From Hofstenia miamia (Eukaryota; Xenacoelomorpha; Acoela), in the NCBI GenBank assembly GCA_004352715.1, contig SCFE01000011.1, forward strand, positions 442,472-506,471: DNA of 64,000 bases. The letters are read 5' to 3'. A model generated the notes under the pieces. That model searched no databases and was not told where the DNA came from. It was given only the letters and a program-made list of their open reading frames with translations. Positions 12,019 through 24,063 of this stretch are shown one piece after another. Made by a program: the position numbers and the translations under genes. The first letter of the stretch is position 1. Each line of letters begins with the position of its first letter.

Positions 12019-14128
12019 CATTAAGACCTCTTTCTGAGTAACAACTTCATCTCTTAACTTGAAGTATCATAGAGTTGGCAATCTATCACTGATGGGACAA
12101 TTCTTTAGTAAATTGTTTAGACGGTGAGTGAATGTATCGTAGAATCTTTCGTATAGGCGAAATCCTTTCAATGTAATCACTAATGTCATCAACGCGTCCA
12201 TATCAGACATATGAGCATCCTTGGCTCAAATAGCGGTGGCTGGGTAAAAGTGTTCAAACACATCTTTTAGCTACCCCATGCGGGTTGCATGATCCATAAA
12301 TAAGGAACAGAACTCTTGTACCTGATTCAACGTCATATCATTTGGGTCGGAAACATCAGCTTGAAGCATTGTGACTATTTCTATCCTTTTTGTAACATCA
12401 TAGTACCTTGTGACATTCTCTACATTGTTGATCCACGTAAGATCTCCAGCAGCTTGAAACAGAATTAATACCCGAGGATTGGTATTTAGTAAGGTTTCAT
12501 GTATCTTCTTTAATTGCTCATGTACTGCAGTTCCTTTATTAAAAATATTGTGAATGGTCAACTTTCCATCAATGAAGATTCTTTCCTTGTTATTGCCTGC
12601 CAATAACTTTTCTCATACTAGTCAGTATTCATCAGTTTTACTGAACTTATTTGCCTCAGCACTAGTGCTCACAAAATTTAATTTGTCGGGTAGATGTGCT
12701 GCAACTTTCTTCTTGTTTTTNTTTACTCACCATTTAGGTTGAATTAGTGGAGTTTCAACACAAGGAGGGGGATACATAATAAATTTTCTTTCCGAATATT
12801 GTGTTCCAAATGTGCAAGTAGAGATTTTGTTCTTAAACTAGCAATCCCAATTGTAATGGGATAGTTGATCTGAGCATTCTTAATGGTATCCCAAAAATTG
12901 GTTTCTTAATCCATGTTTTCGTAACTCCTCATTCTGTTTGCTGGATATCTTGATTCTGGCAGTAGTACATTCTACATCCAGAGCTACTTGTGGCCCTGGG
13001 GACTGTAGAATGACCAATTCCTCTTTAGTAAACATTTTGGTTAAGCACCACTTCATCAGGCCAAGAACATCCTTTTCACTATTTTCCACTAGCACTCTAT
13101 TTTGAATGAGTAGATCTTTATCAAAGTCGGAAGGGTCATGCTTGAGCATGAGAATCCTCTCATTTTCAGTGATGGACCATTGAGGAGTAGGATGAGGTGA
13201 AGTAACTGGTCTGCCAAATTTCTCTAAATTAACTTTCTCAATAAGGATCTGAGGAGATAATTGCCTTGAGGATGTAGCTAATGTTTCTTCTTCTCTAAAA
13301 AACTGTTCAGGGGTCTTCATAATCTGTTTGAATATAGTGATAGGCACTATCTTTCCTTCCTTCTCCACATGTCTGGCTGATTCTGCAAACTTTCCATATC
13401 CGCACTCTGGATAGGATATTATGTGTGCATTGAAAAAAATTTCATTCTGCTCTATCACTTCATGTATTCTTACTAATTCCAAAAATGTTTGCGTTGATCC
13501 CAGTTGTCTTTCAATTAATCTTTTAGTGCTTAGCAGGGTGTTATCAGAAGAAAATATTGCGAACTTGGTTTCAGCGGTCACACCCCACATATACTTTTTC
13601 ATTGTGTCAGAAAAAATATTGATGTCCAATGGACAAATTCCCAAATGGTTGCTAATCAATATAATTGACATTTTTCCTGTTACACTACTCACCCTCACCA
13701 GTTGGGCATAATATTTTTCATAATGTTCCATAGCTTTCTTTGTTTTGCAGCGTGAAGATGGCGGTGTGAATTTGTGTAGTAACCAGTTTTTTACTTTCCA
13801 TGTAAGTGGACATATGGGTATCTCATGACACACTGTCTTGGGAATTGATTTTCGTTGTGTCTGATTGATTGGTAAAATCATATGTGGATCTCTAGTTAGA
13901 TATATAGCAATAATCCATATTGCTCCTCTTGCATAAATGTCAGCCACATTTTCTTCTGAAAACAACTGCTACTTAAAATTCTTCCGATCTTGCATGTCAT
14001 AGGAAAACTTTACATCTCATAATAATAGCTCAACAGATCGATGATATTGAGAACTCGGAATTTTATTTCTAATTTGGGCCAATCAGACTTGGGGTTTTTA
14101 GTGGTTTTTATTTCTGACAATACTGCCT
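12019..14128 (-). pseudogene. ORF3 of the Gypsy family, minus copy B (partial)
   Basis: This copy keeps the central part that copy A lacks. One frame of 361 codons (13965-12880) begins FSEENVADIYARGAIW and runs through LTWKVKNWLL, YEKYYAQLV, LGICPLDINIFSD, KKYMWG, AETKFAIF, YPECGYGKF, ESARHV, PQWSITENERIL and LGLMKWCLT. A second frame (12603-12271) holds the ILFQAAGDL...WINN block. A frameshift near 12880 and TGA codons near 12610-12630 separate them. Gaps cut both ends. Where copies A and G have TGA before ADVSD, this copy has CAA. The central sequence is hydrophilic and mixed; I recognise no domain. Confidence 0.75.
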
Positions 14129-15128
14129 NNNNNNNNNNNNNNNNNNNNNNNNNNNNNNNNNNNNNNNNNNNNNNNNNNNNNNNNNNNNNNNNNNNNNNNN
14201 NNNNNNNNNNNNNNNNNNNNNNNNNNNNNNNNNNNNNNNNNNNNNNNNNNNNNNNNNNNNNNNNNNNNNNNNNNNNNNNNNNNNNNNNNNNNNNNNNNNN
14301 NNNNNNNNNNNNNNNNNNNNNNNNNNNNNNNNNNNNNNNNNNNNNNNNNNNNNNNNNNNNNNNNNNNNNNNNNNNNNNNNNNNNNNNNNNNNNNNNNNNN
14401 NNNNNNNNNNNNNNNNNNNNNNNNNNNNNNNNNNNNNNNNNNNNNNNNNNNNNNNNNNNNNNNNNNNNNNNNNNNNNNNNNNNNNNNNNNNNNNNNNNNN
14501 NNNNNNNNNNNNNNNNNNNNNNNNNNNNNNNNNNNNNNNNNNNNNNNNNNNNNNNNNNNNNNNNNNNNNNNNNNNNNNNNNNNNNNNNNNNNNNNNNNNN
14601 NNNNNNNNNNNNNNNNNNNNNNNNNNNNNNNNNNNNNNNNNNNNNNNNNNNNNNNNNNNNNNNNNNNNNNNNNNNNNNNNNNNNNNNNNNNNNNNNNNNN
14701 NNNNNNNNNNNNNNNNNNNNNNNNNNNNNNNNNNNNNNNNNNNNNNNNNNNNNNNNNNNNNNNNNNNNNNNNNNNNNNNNNNNNNNNNNNNNNNNNNNNN
14801 NNNNNNNNNNNNNNNNNNNNNNNNNNNNNNNNNNNNNNNNNNNNNNNNNNNNNNNNNNNNNNNNNNNNNNNNNNNNNNNNNNNNNNNNNNNNNNNNNNNN
14901 NNNNNNNNNNNNNNNNNNNNNNNNNNNNNNNNNNNNNNNNNNNNNNNNNNNNNNNNNNNNNNNNNNNNNNNNNNNNNNNNNNNNNNNNNNNNNNNNNNNN
15001 NNNNNNNNNNNNNNNNNNNNNNNNNNNNNNNNNNNNNNNNNNNNNNNNNNNNNNNNNNNNNNNNNNNNNNNNNNNNNNNNNNNNNNNNNNNNNNNNNNNN
15101 NNNNNNNNNNNNNNNNNNNNNNNNNNNN
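14129..15128. other. Assembly gap, 1,000 N
   Basis: A conventional 1,000-N gap between ORF3 (left) and a gag start (right), both minus strand. Confidence 0.95.
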
Positions 15129-15590
15129 TTAACTCATTGATCTGTAGCTCTAAGGACATTTTAGATTCTAACACTTTTTCTCTCCATCCATTGATAGGTT
15201 ACATGTTGTGTGTTCAGCTCAGCTTGAAGAGACTTGATGTGTTGCCCACCTTCCATTTGCATGGCAACTTGTTGAAACAGCAAATCCTTTAAATGCTTGA
15301 TTTCTAGGGTTTGTGCATCAAGTGTGGAGTGGGATTGATATAATGTCAAACAGGAATGGGTGGAGCAGTCTAAGTATTGAGGATTCAATTATCATTCCTC
15401 TGGGAAACTTGACTGGGAAAATTTGGTAAAGATAAATTAAAGAATGATCCAAAAGTACAAGGGGTAACATTCAGGCTACCAACACTTGTACAGGGGATAC
15501 TCTGCATAGGAGTCCTAAAACAAGGAGAACAAATAACTGAATGACTAGAAAAATAACCACCTCTCAGATAAACTAACATTTGTTAGCACT
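15129..15590 (-). pseudogene. gag: Gag N-terminus of an ORF3-family element (copy C), broken
   Basis: Minus-strand frames 15579-15385 and 15388-15161 match the first part of Gag at 35415-34765: an SSH..., SP.F, PC, PCT.GS..N block, then a coiled coil with QTLEIKHLKDLL and SLQAELNTQHV. The frames are offset by a frameshift near 15386. The gap removes the rest. It lies about 250 bp inside the primer-binding site at 15831-15843, the usual place for gag. Confidence 0.7.
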
Positions 15591-15830
15591 CTCCCTATTA
15601 ACCAACAAGCAGAGTTTACAGAACAGTAACAACACCAAAAAGAGGTACAGCAGTATTTGGTAATAAATCCAACAACTAGAAGCACAGAGACAAAAGAACT
15701 TAAACAAGTAAGACCAAAACTAAACAAGTTAAGAACATCAAGTGACCATCTGGTTAAGTGTCACACATGTTTCACAACTGGAGTACATCTCCAAGCATTG
15801 ATTCAACTGCACCCAGTTGTTCAGGATCAC

Positions 15831-15843
15831 ATCAAGGTCACCA
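15831..15843 (-). promoter_or_regulatory. Primer-binding site, variant
   Basis: On the minus strand it reads TGGTGACCTTGAT directly after the LTR end. It differs from the TGGCGACCATGAC of other copies by C-to-T and A-to-T changes. Confidence 0.55.
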
Positions 15844-17624
15844 TGTAGAATTGGGGCTGGGAACTCTAATTACAATACAGAACTTACTGTCACAGCAGAA
15901 GGCTGCAGAAGTGACCTTATCATAACAGATCTGATTCCATTGTAAAATAATAATAATAAACATCAGTAATTCATCCAAGTAACTAATAACTGTTTAGGCA
16001 ACATCCAGGATGACAAATTTGTATGGCTTTGAGCCAAAGTGATGTCCAAAAAAAGAAGTGCATAACTTGCTTGATCAGTTCTGCCATATTTGTCTCACAA
16101 TTTATTATCTATCTCACTATGAAATAAAGAGCTCATTTGTTTTCTTATCTCTCTGCTCACTAAATAATATCATGTAATTACCATGCATTCATGTTAACCA
16201 ACAGTATAATATCATCAGTGTAATCAATTATTAGTGCATGTACTTGTTGAAATTGTAGAGTGACTCAGGGCCCTATTTTTTTGATTTTATTATTTGGCAT
16301 TTTGAAAATAGTGTTACATCTTTTTGATGTCCTTATTTGATGATCAGGTGCTATCTATTTGTATCAATTTCTTTAATTCAATTTGTTCTCATTTTTTAGT
16401 GTAGTTATTTGATAGAATTATTATTTGTCCCCTCAGTTTAAATTATATGTAATTCCTCATTTTAACTCATTTAACAGTATCCAGGAAATAATTTACAGAT
16501 TTTGTAATAAATATCTGAGAATACTGTAGCAAAATGCACAATAAATTTGTCTGCCTTCAACTGTGTTTAATCTTTTTCACTTTTATTATCTAGTAATCCC
16601 TTTTAAATTTATTGTCAAAGACTTGGTTATGATAACTATTGCTTAATATCCAGCAACAATTCAGGAGGAAACTGCAGTGGGTCTGGGGCAATAAATAACT
16701 CCTTAACAGTGACAGCCCAAATCATGGTCACTTTAGGTTACAATTAAGTGTAGGGGATAACAGCCTTTTATTCAATTGATTCATACATGCACATAATATT
16801 ACCACACTGCAAATATACTATGTCATTGGCAATGTGAATGCACAGCCATTATGTGCCTTTTGTTTATTATTTATTTACATGAGCTGAGATAATAGAACTC
16901 TGAGATAAATTGTTTATTGAGCTAGAAATGAATACTTGAGACATACAATTAGCACCTTGGCAAGTAGGGATGGCTTCATGGATATGGCTTTTGCATTGGC
17001 ATGATGCCATGTGAATTGGTCACTGTTGGAGTTCTTTATGGAATATCTGTATTTATTAGGCAAATCAGTGAACTACCAATGTTTCTTTCTCTTGTTGGAA
17101 TGCAGGTTGCTCTCTGCTATGGTAAACTTTGCAACCTTTGATATTAACTCTTGAGTTTCCCATTACCACTAGAGTTCCCCTGTGATTCTACACAATCAAA
17201 CGAGAGGTGTATTATTTCTACATGTAGCCATACACATACTCTAATGTGGTCCACAATTTGGGGTTGCTTACTGTCAATTGTCTCCAGAACTTACACAATC
17301 ATTATTATATTGAAAAAGAGTTTAATAAATAAAAAGGTTAGACTGAAGTTGAAGCTAGATAAACTCTATTGAACTATTTCTACATGGTTTCTCATTTTTA
17401 TACATTGTAAATTATTACCTGCCTTTGTTTACAACAGAATATCATGTAATCATGTTTCCCTCACAAATTGAATTGAACAACAATAATATATAGCACCAAA
17501 GTAAGGGAACATTAAACTCTTATCACAAACTAAAACCAAAATAAATGTTGACATAATGTTGAATTCATTACTCATTACAAAATCAATTAAAAATATCAAC
17601 ATAAAATCTCTGAGTGACTCTACA
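15844..17624 (-). repeat. LTR (minus) split by a solo LTR; serves two neighbouring elements
   Basis: TGTAGA at 15844 and TCTACA at 17624 bound a minus-strand LTR split into 15844-16253 (410 bp) and 17193-17624 (432 bp), 842 bp once the inserted solo LTR is removed. To its left is a primer-binding site and gag. To its right is a purine tract (minus strand) and ORF3. It therefore acts as 5' LTR for one internal region and 3' LTR for another, i.e. an LTR-internal-LTR-internal array. The sequence is clearly diverged from L1. Confidence 0.7.
16254..17192 (+). mobile_element. Solo LTR, subfamily L3, inserted in a minus LTR
   Basis: It begins TGTAGAGTGACTC and ends GTGATTCTACA (939 bp). Immediate flanks are AAAT on the left and CAAT on the right, close to a 4-bp target duplication with one mismatch. 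Removing it rejoins the two halves of the host LTR in the expected order. A truncated relative is at 31241-31695. Confidence 0.75.
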
Positions 17625-17637
17625 TGCCCCTTTGCTG

Positions 17638-18151
17638 AATTTAATTGTGCAGCAATAACTGGAGAGCAGGCCCAGAGACTATCTTCTGAGTGGCAGTAAT
17701 AATTTCTATTGTTAGGACCCCTTCCCAACTTTGGACTTCTGTGTACTGAGGATTTCTAGTGACTTGCAACAAAACTTCTCTCTGTGTTACTACTTCATCT
17801 CATAACCTGAGGAACTGTAGCATAGGGAGCTGTGAACTAATGGGGCAGTTGCACCATAGAAGGTTCAACCTCCTAGTGAATGTGTTGTAGAACCTTTCAT
17901 ACAGCCTAAGTCATTTTAGGGCTATTATTAGCATCATTAAGACGTCAGTATTGGAAGTATGAGCATCCTTGGGTCTGATTGTCATCTTAGGATAGAAATG
18001 AACAAACACCTTTCTTAAAGACCCCATCCTTGTAGTATGGTCAACAAATAAGGAGCAGAACTCTTGCAGCTGTTGCAATGTCATTTGGTTTGGATCAGAG
18101 ACATCAGCTCACAGCATTGTGATAATCTCTATTCATTTTGTGATATTGTAA
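17638..18151 (-). pseudogene. ORF3 C-terminus of copy C (first half, interrupted)
   Basis: The minus strand encodes the C-terminal ORF3 block (REVLLQ, the LMIALK region, CSLFVDH, ADVSD), with stops. It is cut at 18151 by an inserted element. The 4-bp GTAA is repeated at 21904, and reading across the removed insertion restores ORF3 order (HYYNITK, then IEIITML and ADVSD). A TGA again stands before ADVSD and another after ITK. Confidence 0.75.
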
Positions 18152-18803
18152 TGTAGAGTTGCTCAGGGATTTTGTTGATTTCATTCTTTAAAAAATTTAC
18201 TTTCTATTCCTACGTCACTATGACGTCAGTAGCTATTTTTGATCTCAGGTTGCTATTGCTAGTTTTATGTCCCCGTCTAGATATATCCAATCCATCACAG
18301 ACTTATCACTCATCAGTGGAACAAACCCTTCAAGACATCAAAGTCTCCTATAACACCCAAGATAAGAAAAATTTTGAGGAATGTCTCTTTGCAAAGAAGA
18401 ATCTACCAGACATATATGCCAGAGGAGCCATTTGGATATACCTCACAAAGGAGCCCCAATTACAGATACCCATGTCACATGAAAAGAGGACGTCCCTCAT
18501 GAAAATAATGATTCACGAATTAGCTGTTTGCCTGCTGACATGGAAAGTAAAGAACTGGCTGCTGTATAAGTGTAGTCCTCCTTCTTCTCCTGGAAAAACG
18601 AAGCGGCCCATGGACAAGTTTGAAAAATATTATGCCCAACTGGTGGGGGTGAGCAGTGTTACTAGCAAAATGTCGATTATGTTAACTAGCATTTGACTTG
18701 GAATTTGTCCATCAGACATCAATATTTTTTCCAATACAGTAAAAAAGTACATGTGGGGTGCCACTGCTGAGACAAAATTCGCTATATTTCATTCAGATAA
18801 TGC

Positions 18804-18824
18804 NNNNNNNNNNNNNNNNNNNNN
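18804..18824. other. 21-N gap inside duplicated ORF3 segment
   Basis: The bases before the gap (18601-18803) and after it (18825 on) are the same ORF3 segment with few differences, the sign of unresolved repeat copies or haplotypes. Confidence 0.9.
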
Positions 18825-19674
18825 CCATGTACAAGTTTGAAAAATATTATGCCCAACTGGTGGGGGTGAGCAGTGTTACTGGCAAAATGTCGATTATGTT
18901 AACTAGCAATCAACTTGGAATTTGTCCATTGGACATTAATATTTTTTCCGATATGGTTAAAAAATACATGTGGGGTGCCACTGCTGAGACAAAATTCGCT
19001 ATATTTCATTCAGATAATGCTCCCCTGAGTACTAGAAGATTTGTAGAGCAATTGCCTGGATCAATACATCAATTTCTTGATCAAGTCACCAAGTTCAACA
19101 TCTATGGTAAAAACAAAGTTCTATTCAACATGCAGCAAATGAAGTATCCTGAATGCGGGTATGGTCAATTTATTGAGTCAGCCAGGCATGTCAACAAAGA
19201 AGGTAAGATTATTCCCATCACCATTTTCAACCAGGTGATGCGGACATCAGAGCAATTTTTTCAAGAGGAGGAGCTACTAGCATCTTCAGCAGTACAAATG
19301 TCTCCCCATATTCAGGACTTGATTGAAAAAGTAAACTTAGAAAAATTCGGAGATAATGCAATCTCTCCTAAACCAATGCCACAATGGTCAGTAACAGAAG
19401 ATGAACGCATTCTAATGGTTGAGCATGATCCTAGCGAGTTTCTTGATGACCTTAANTACAAAGGAGCCCCACTTACAGATACCCATGTCACATGAAAAGA
19501 GGTCGTCCCTCACGAAAACAACAATTCATGAGTTAGCCGTTTGCCAGCTGACATGGAAAGTAAAGAACTGGCTGCTGTATAAGTGTAGTCCTCCCTCTTC
19601 TCCTGGAAAAACGAAGCGGCCCATGGACAAGTTTGAAAAATATTATGCCCAACTGGTGGGGGCGAGCAGTGTTA

Positions 19675-19695
19675 NNNNNNNNNNNNNNNNNNNNN
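19675..19695. other. 21-N gap inside duplicated ORF3 segment
   Basis: Preceded by a third reading of the LTWKVKNWLL segment (19458-19674). After the gap the frame resumes further along ORF3. Confidence 0.9.
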
Positions 19696-20492
19696 AGAGT
19701 TCTGGTTGACAGCTGTGATAAAGACGTCCTATTGTTGATGAAGTGGTGCCTTACAGAGATGTTCACCAAGGAGGAGTTAGTCATTTTACAACAATCCCCG
19801 GGGCGACATGTTGCTCTGGACATAGAATGTACTACTTCCCACGTACGAATCTCCATGCAACAGATTGAACGCCTACAACAAAAGGGACTCTGAGGAAAGT
19901 TCTGGGATACTATCAAGGATGCCCACATAAATTATCCCATAATGATAGGGACTGCCACTTTAGCCTCCCCTGCCATGTTCAGTGAGATGGAACAGAAGAT
20001 CAAAACTTTGAATCTTATATGTATCCCACCACCTACGATTGAAACCCATTGATCCAGCCAAAATGGAAAGTAAGAAAGCCCAAAAAGAAGGTCGCTGCTC
20101 ATTTATCTGATCAAATCAATTTTGTCAACAGTAAACCAGAAGTGATCAAAGCTAGTAGAATGAGTGAGTACAAAGTTGTACGAGAGAAACTCATTGCAGG
20201 AGGAAATTCCGAGCATGTATTCATTGACAGCAAGCTAACCATAACTGATATTTTTACGTGGGGACTACCAATTCATATGCAACTACAAGTGATCCAGGAA
20301 AGACTCACCACACTGCAGCCTCATGTCCTTATCCTCTTCCAAGCAGCTGGAGATTTAATGTGGATAAACAATGTTGAAACCGTTACTCAGTACTATGATG
20401 TTATGAAGAGAATTGAGATCATTACAATGATAAGAGCCAATGTATCTGACCCAGAGGAGATGACACTTAGTCAAGTCCAAGAATACTGCTCG

Positions 20493-20594
20493 CTCTTTAT
20501 CAATCATGTGACTACCATGGGGTCCCTGTGACAAGTATTTATACTCTTTATCAATCATGTGACTACCATGGGGTCCCTGTGACAAGTATTTATA
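20493..20594 (+). repeat. 51-bp tandem duplication in ORF3
   Basis: Two adjacent copies of a 51-bp unit beginning CTCTTTATCAATCATG (20493 and 20544). The length is a multiple of three, but the unit contains TGA in the ORF3 frame. Confidence 0.9.
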
Positions 20595-20971
20595 CATTTT
20601 TATCCCGATACCAAGATTAGTGTGGATGATGCTCATATGTCTGACACCAATGCGATGATGACGTTAATGATTGCCCTAAAGGGCCTTCAGCTTTACAAGC
20701 GGTTCTACAATACATTTACCAGGCAGTTGAATAACCTTAGGAGAAATTGTCATGTCAGCAATCAAATGCCAACCATCAAATTTCTGAGGCTGAAGGACGA
20801 GGTGGTAACTCAAAGAGAAGTACTTATGCAGATAACCCAAGAGGCACACTACGTGGAAGTCCAAGCATGGGATGGTGAACTCACTACAAAGATGATCGTG
20901 GCCACACAAAACATCGTTTCTGGGCCAGCCCTTCAACTGCTATCTGAAAATTAAATTGAGCAAGGGGGGCA

Positions 20972-21903
20972 TGTAGAGTTGCTCAGGGATTTTGTTGATT
21001 TTATTCTTTAAAAAATTTACTTTGTATTCCTATGTCACTATGACGTCAGTAGCTATTTTCAATCTCAGGTTGCTATTGCTAGTTTTATGTCCCCTTGATG
21101 GTGCTTATTGTTGCTCAAATTTAATTTTGCAAGGGAAAAGAATTTGATCATGTTAAACTATGTTGACATCTGATTATTGTAAACAAAGGCAGGTAATAGT
21201 AAAACATTTGTATAAAACCTGAGAGAAATGTAGTGATAGCTTAATAGATTTTATCTACTCTCAACTGCCGTCTTTACCATTGTATTTTCTATTTATTTAT
21301 TATCTTTATGAAACTTATTGCTTAAGATCAGCAACAATTCAGGAGTGCTTTCACTAGCATGGGGTGACAAGTTGCTTCTGGGGGTCTGTTGATTACCCAG
21401 TCCGAATTGTGGACTCATTAAGTTACATATACAGTTATGTATAAGGAAATAATAAATCTCTCTTTCGTAGTTCAACATGTACATGCACTTAGAAAACCTA
21501 ACACTGTGATGATACCATGCCATTGGCTAGCATGAATATCTGGCAATTACAGATTATTTAATAGTGAGCTGAGAGATAACAATGAAAATGAGAGTTTGTA
21601 TTTTCTGAAGTTTGATAGAAATTAAAAAGTGAGACAAATAGGGTAGCACCAGTCAATAGGTTAAGCACTTTACTTTTGGATGCTCCACTTCAGCTGGAAG
21701 CCATAAGAATTGGTCATCTTGGATTGTACCTAAAGTAGTTTTGTTACTTGGATGAATTACCAATGTTCCATCTATAAGTTATGTGATAAGTTCTATGTTA
21801 TTCTGTTTCTTGGAATTGTGGCTGTACTGTAAACGCTATTTAAACCTTCTTCAGAGTCAATTAAGTTTCTTGTTAAGTTTCCCTACCAGCCCATGATTCT
21901 ACA
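20972..21903 (+). repeat. Complete 3' LTR, subfamily L2
   Basis: 932 bp, TGTAGA...TCTACA, preceded by the purine tract CAAGGGGGGCA. U3 carries the TGACGTCA palindrome (21041-21048). A TATAAA at 21211-21216 and an AATAAA near 21450 fit a promoter and polyadenylation signal in the usual order. Confidence 0.85.
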
Positions 21904-23630
21904 GTAATAATGCATGATAGTTTTGACATTATTAACCCATATCAAATCTCCTGTGGCTTAAAAGAGTATTAGCACTCTGGGGTTCATTTGTAATAACCTT
22001 TCATGAGTTTTCCTTATTTGTTTGTGTACTGGCAATCCTCTCATAAAGATATCACAAATAGTTAACTTCCCATCAATAAACACCCTCTCTTTGTTCTCTC
22101 CTTCTATAAGTCTTTCCTGAATGTCTTTGTATTCTGATGTTTGGCTAACTCTGTTCACCTCATTTCCACTGCTAACAAATTCAATTTATCAGGTAAATGG
22201 GCTGCTATTTTGTGCTTTACTTTTTTCACAATCCACTTAGTTTGCACTAGAGGAGACTCTATACAGGAAGGGGGTATACATAGCATATTTTCTTTCTGAA
22301 TGTGCTCTTCTAATTCTGAAAAACTAGCTTTTTCTCTTAAACTAGCAGTGCTGATCATGACTGGGTAGTTAATTCTTGCTTCTTTCAGCATGTCCCAAAA
22401 TCTAGTTTGTAGCCCATTCTGCTGTAATTCTTCAATTTGGCTGGAGGATATTTTGACATGAGCCAGTGTGCATTCTACATCCAAGGCCACTTGTTGCCCT
22501 GGAGACTGTAGAATGACCAACTCTTCTTTTGTAAGCATTTCTGTTAAGCACCATTTCATCACCCCAAGGATGTCTTTCACTTTAGATTCAACTAGCACTC
22601 TCTCTTGAATAGATAGATCTTCAATAAATTGTTCAGTCATGTTCAATCATCAATATTTGTTCATTTTCAATAATTGACCATTGAGGCATGGGCCAAAGGG
22701 GTGTCAGAGGTCCTCCAAATATTTCTAGATTTACACTTTCAATGAGTTCTCAGATTGAAGGGGACAATTGCACAGATGATGTTGCTAATAATTCCTCCTG
22801 AAAAAGCTGCTCTGGTGTCCTCATGACTTGTTCTAATATAATAATTGGGACAATTCTGCTTTCTTTGTTGACCTGTCTTGCTGATTCAATAAACTGTCCA
22901 TAGCCACATTCAGGATAGGATAAACATTTAAGATTAAAAAGAATTTCAGTTCTCTCCAGGACATCATTGATTTTTAGTAGCTCTAAAAATTTGGTTGTAG
23001 ACCTAGGTAATTGTTCCATGAGCTGTTTGGTGCTTAGCAGGGCATTATTTGAATGAAACATTGCAAACTTTGTTTCAGCTGTTGCTCCCCAAATATATTT
23101 CTTAACAGTGTCTGAAAAAATATTAATGTCCAACAGACAAATCCCCAGCCAGTTGCTTATCATGATTATCATCATCCTTCCTGTTACACTGGTTGCCCCC
23201 ACCATTAGGGCATAATATTTTTCAAATTTCTCCATTGCTTTCTTGGTTTTCCTGGTGATGATGGAGGAGTACATTTATGAAACATCCAGTTTTTTGCTTT
23301 CCACAACAGGGGGCATACTGCAATTTCATGAGTTGCTGTCTTAGCTATGGATATTTGTATTCATCAGCAGTTTTATCTCAGGGTTTCAAGTCAGTATATT
23401 GCAAGTATCCAGATGGCACCTCAAGCATATATATCTGGTAAGTTTTTCTAGGAAATAGGTGGTGTTTTGCATATCATAAGACAACCTTAATTCCTGTAAC
23501 ATTCTTTCTACTGATCTGTGGTATTGTGTGGTAGGGCTTTTGATATTTAGTTGTGGCCAATCAGAAAACTTACTCTCATGTTGGTCACCCTGATTAGTGA
23601 TGGAGTGTTCAGATCTGTTAATTCTACTGT
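21904..23630 (-). pseudogene. ORF3 of copy C (second half)
   Basis: Minus-strand pieces 23718-23386, 23274-22750, 22646-22155 and 22158-21958 give ORF3 from an early block (DWPQLNIKSP) through KKYIWGATAETKFAMF, YPECGYGQFIESARQV, LGVMKWCLTEMLTKEELVIL, CIPPSCIE and RVLILF, leading into 18151 once the insertion is removed. It is a third sequence subfamily of ORF3. Frameshifts and TGA codons interrupt it, including TGA where other copies have CGT, CAT or CAG before the ELIE motif. The outer end is cut by an LTR fragment in the opposite orientation at 23631. Confidence 0.75.
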
Positions 23631-24063
23631 TACACATAAGGCAATAATAAAACATCCGTTCAATGTTCAACATGTACATGCACCTATACTGTATAACACT
23701 GTGATGATACCATGCCATTGGCTAGCATGAATGTCTGGCAATTACAGACTATTATTTAGTGAGCTGAGAGATAACAATGAAAATGAGATCTTTATTTTGT
23801 GTAATGCCCCAGTGACGTTTCAGCATTATGTTACCAAAGTACTAACCAACAACTCAAGCACTATAACATTTTTGATGATTTTGCTTTGGCTGGAAGCCAT
23901 GTGAGTTGGTCATCTTGGAGTTACCTAAAGTATCAATTACGTGGATGAATTACCAATCTTTATATAAGTTCTCTCTTTACCCGTTTTCCCAGAATCATAT
24001 CTCTATGTAAAACCTTCTGCAGAGTCAATTAGTTTTCAAGTGTAATTACAGCCCATGATTCTA
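23631..24063 (+). repeat. Chimeric LTR/RT/LTR segment
   Basis: Bases 23631-23804 are the middle of an L1 LTR. Bases 23805-23858 are an RT scrap (LCNAPVTFQHYVTKVLTNNSS). Bases 23859-24063 are the terminal part of an L1 LTR ending GATTCTACA. The RT-LTR joint is the same one seen in copy A near 8765. Confidence 0.75.

Larger units (their letters stand above)
18275..20954 (+). pseudogene. ORF3, subfamily L2 (plus strand)
   Basis: Open pieces at 18275-18696, 18825-19455, 19696-19892 and 20049-20954 cover the middle and C-terminal two-thirds of ORF3: DIYARGAIW, LTWKVKNWLL, KKYMWGATAETKFAIF, YPECGYGQF, ESARHV, PQWSVTEDERIL, LMKWCLTEMFTKEEL, CIPPP, ILFQAAGDLMWINN, LMIALKG. It differs from copies B and G at many positions yet keeps these blocks, consistent with past protein-level constraint. 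The order is disturbed: the LTWKVKNWLL/YEKYYAQLVG segment appears three times around two 21-N gaps, and a 51-bp tandem duplication lies at 20493-20594. The final stop is at 20952-20954. Confidence 0.75.
18152..21903 (+). mobile_element. Deletion-derivative Gypsy element, subfamily L2, with target duplication
   Basis: It starts TGTAGAGTTGCTC at 18152 and ends GATTCTACA at 21903, flanked by GTAA on both sides (18148-18151 and 21904-21907). Only 123 bp of the 5' LTR remain (18152-18274), fused straight to the middle of ORF3; gag and pol are absent. The 3' LTR is complete (20972-21903). Matching flanks show that it entered by normal integration into another element's ORF3. The loss of gag-pol may predate or postdate that. 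The interior contains assembly faults. Confidence 0.8.
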
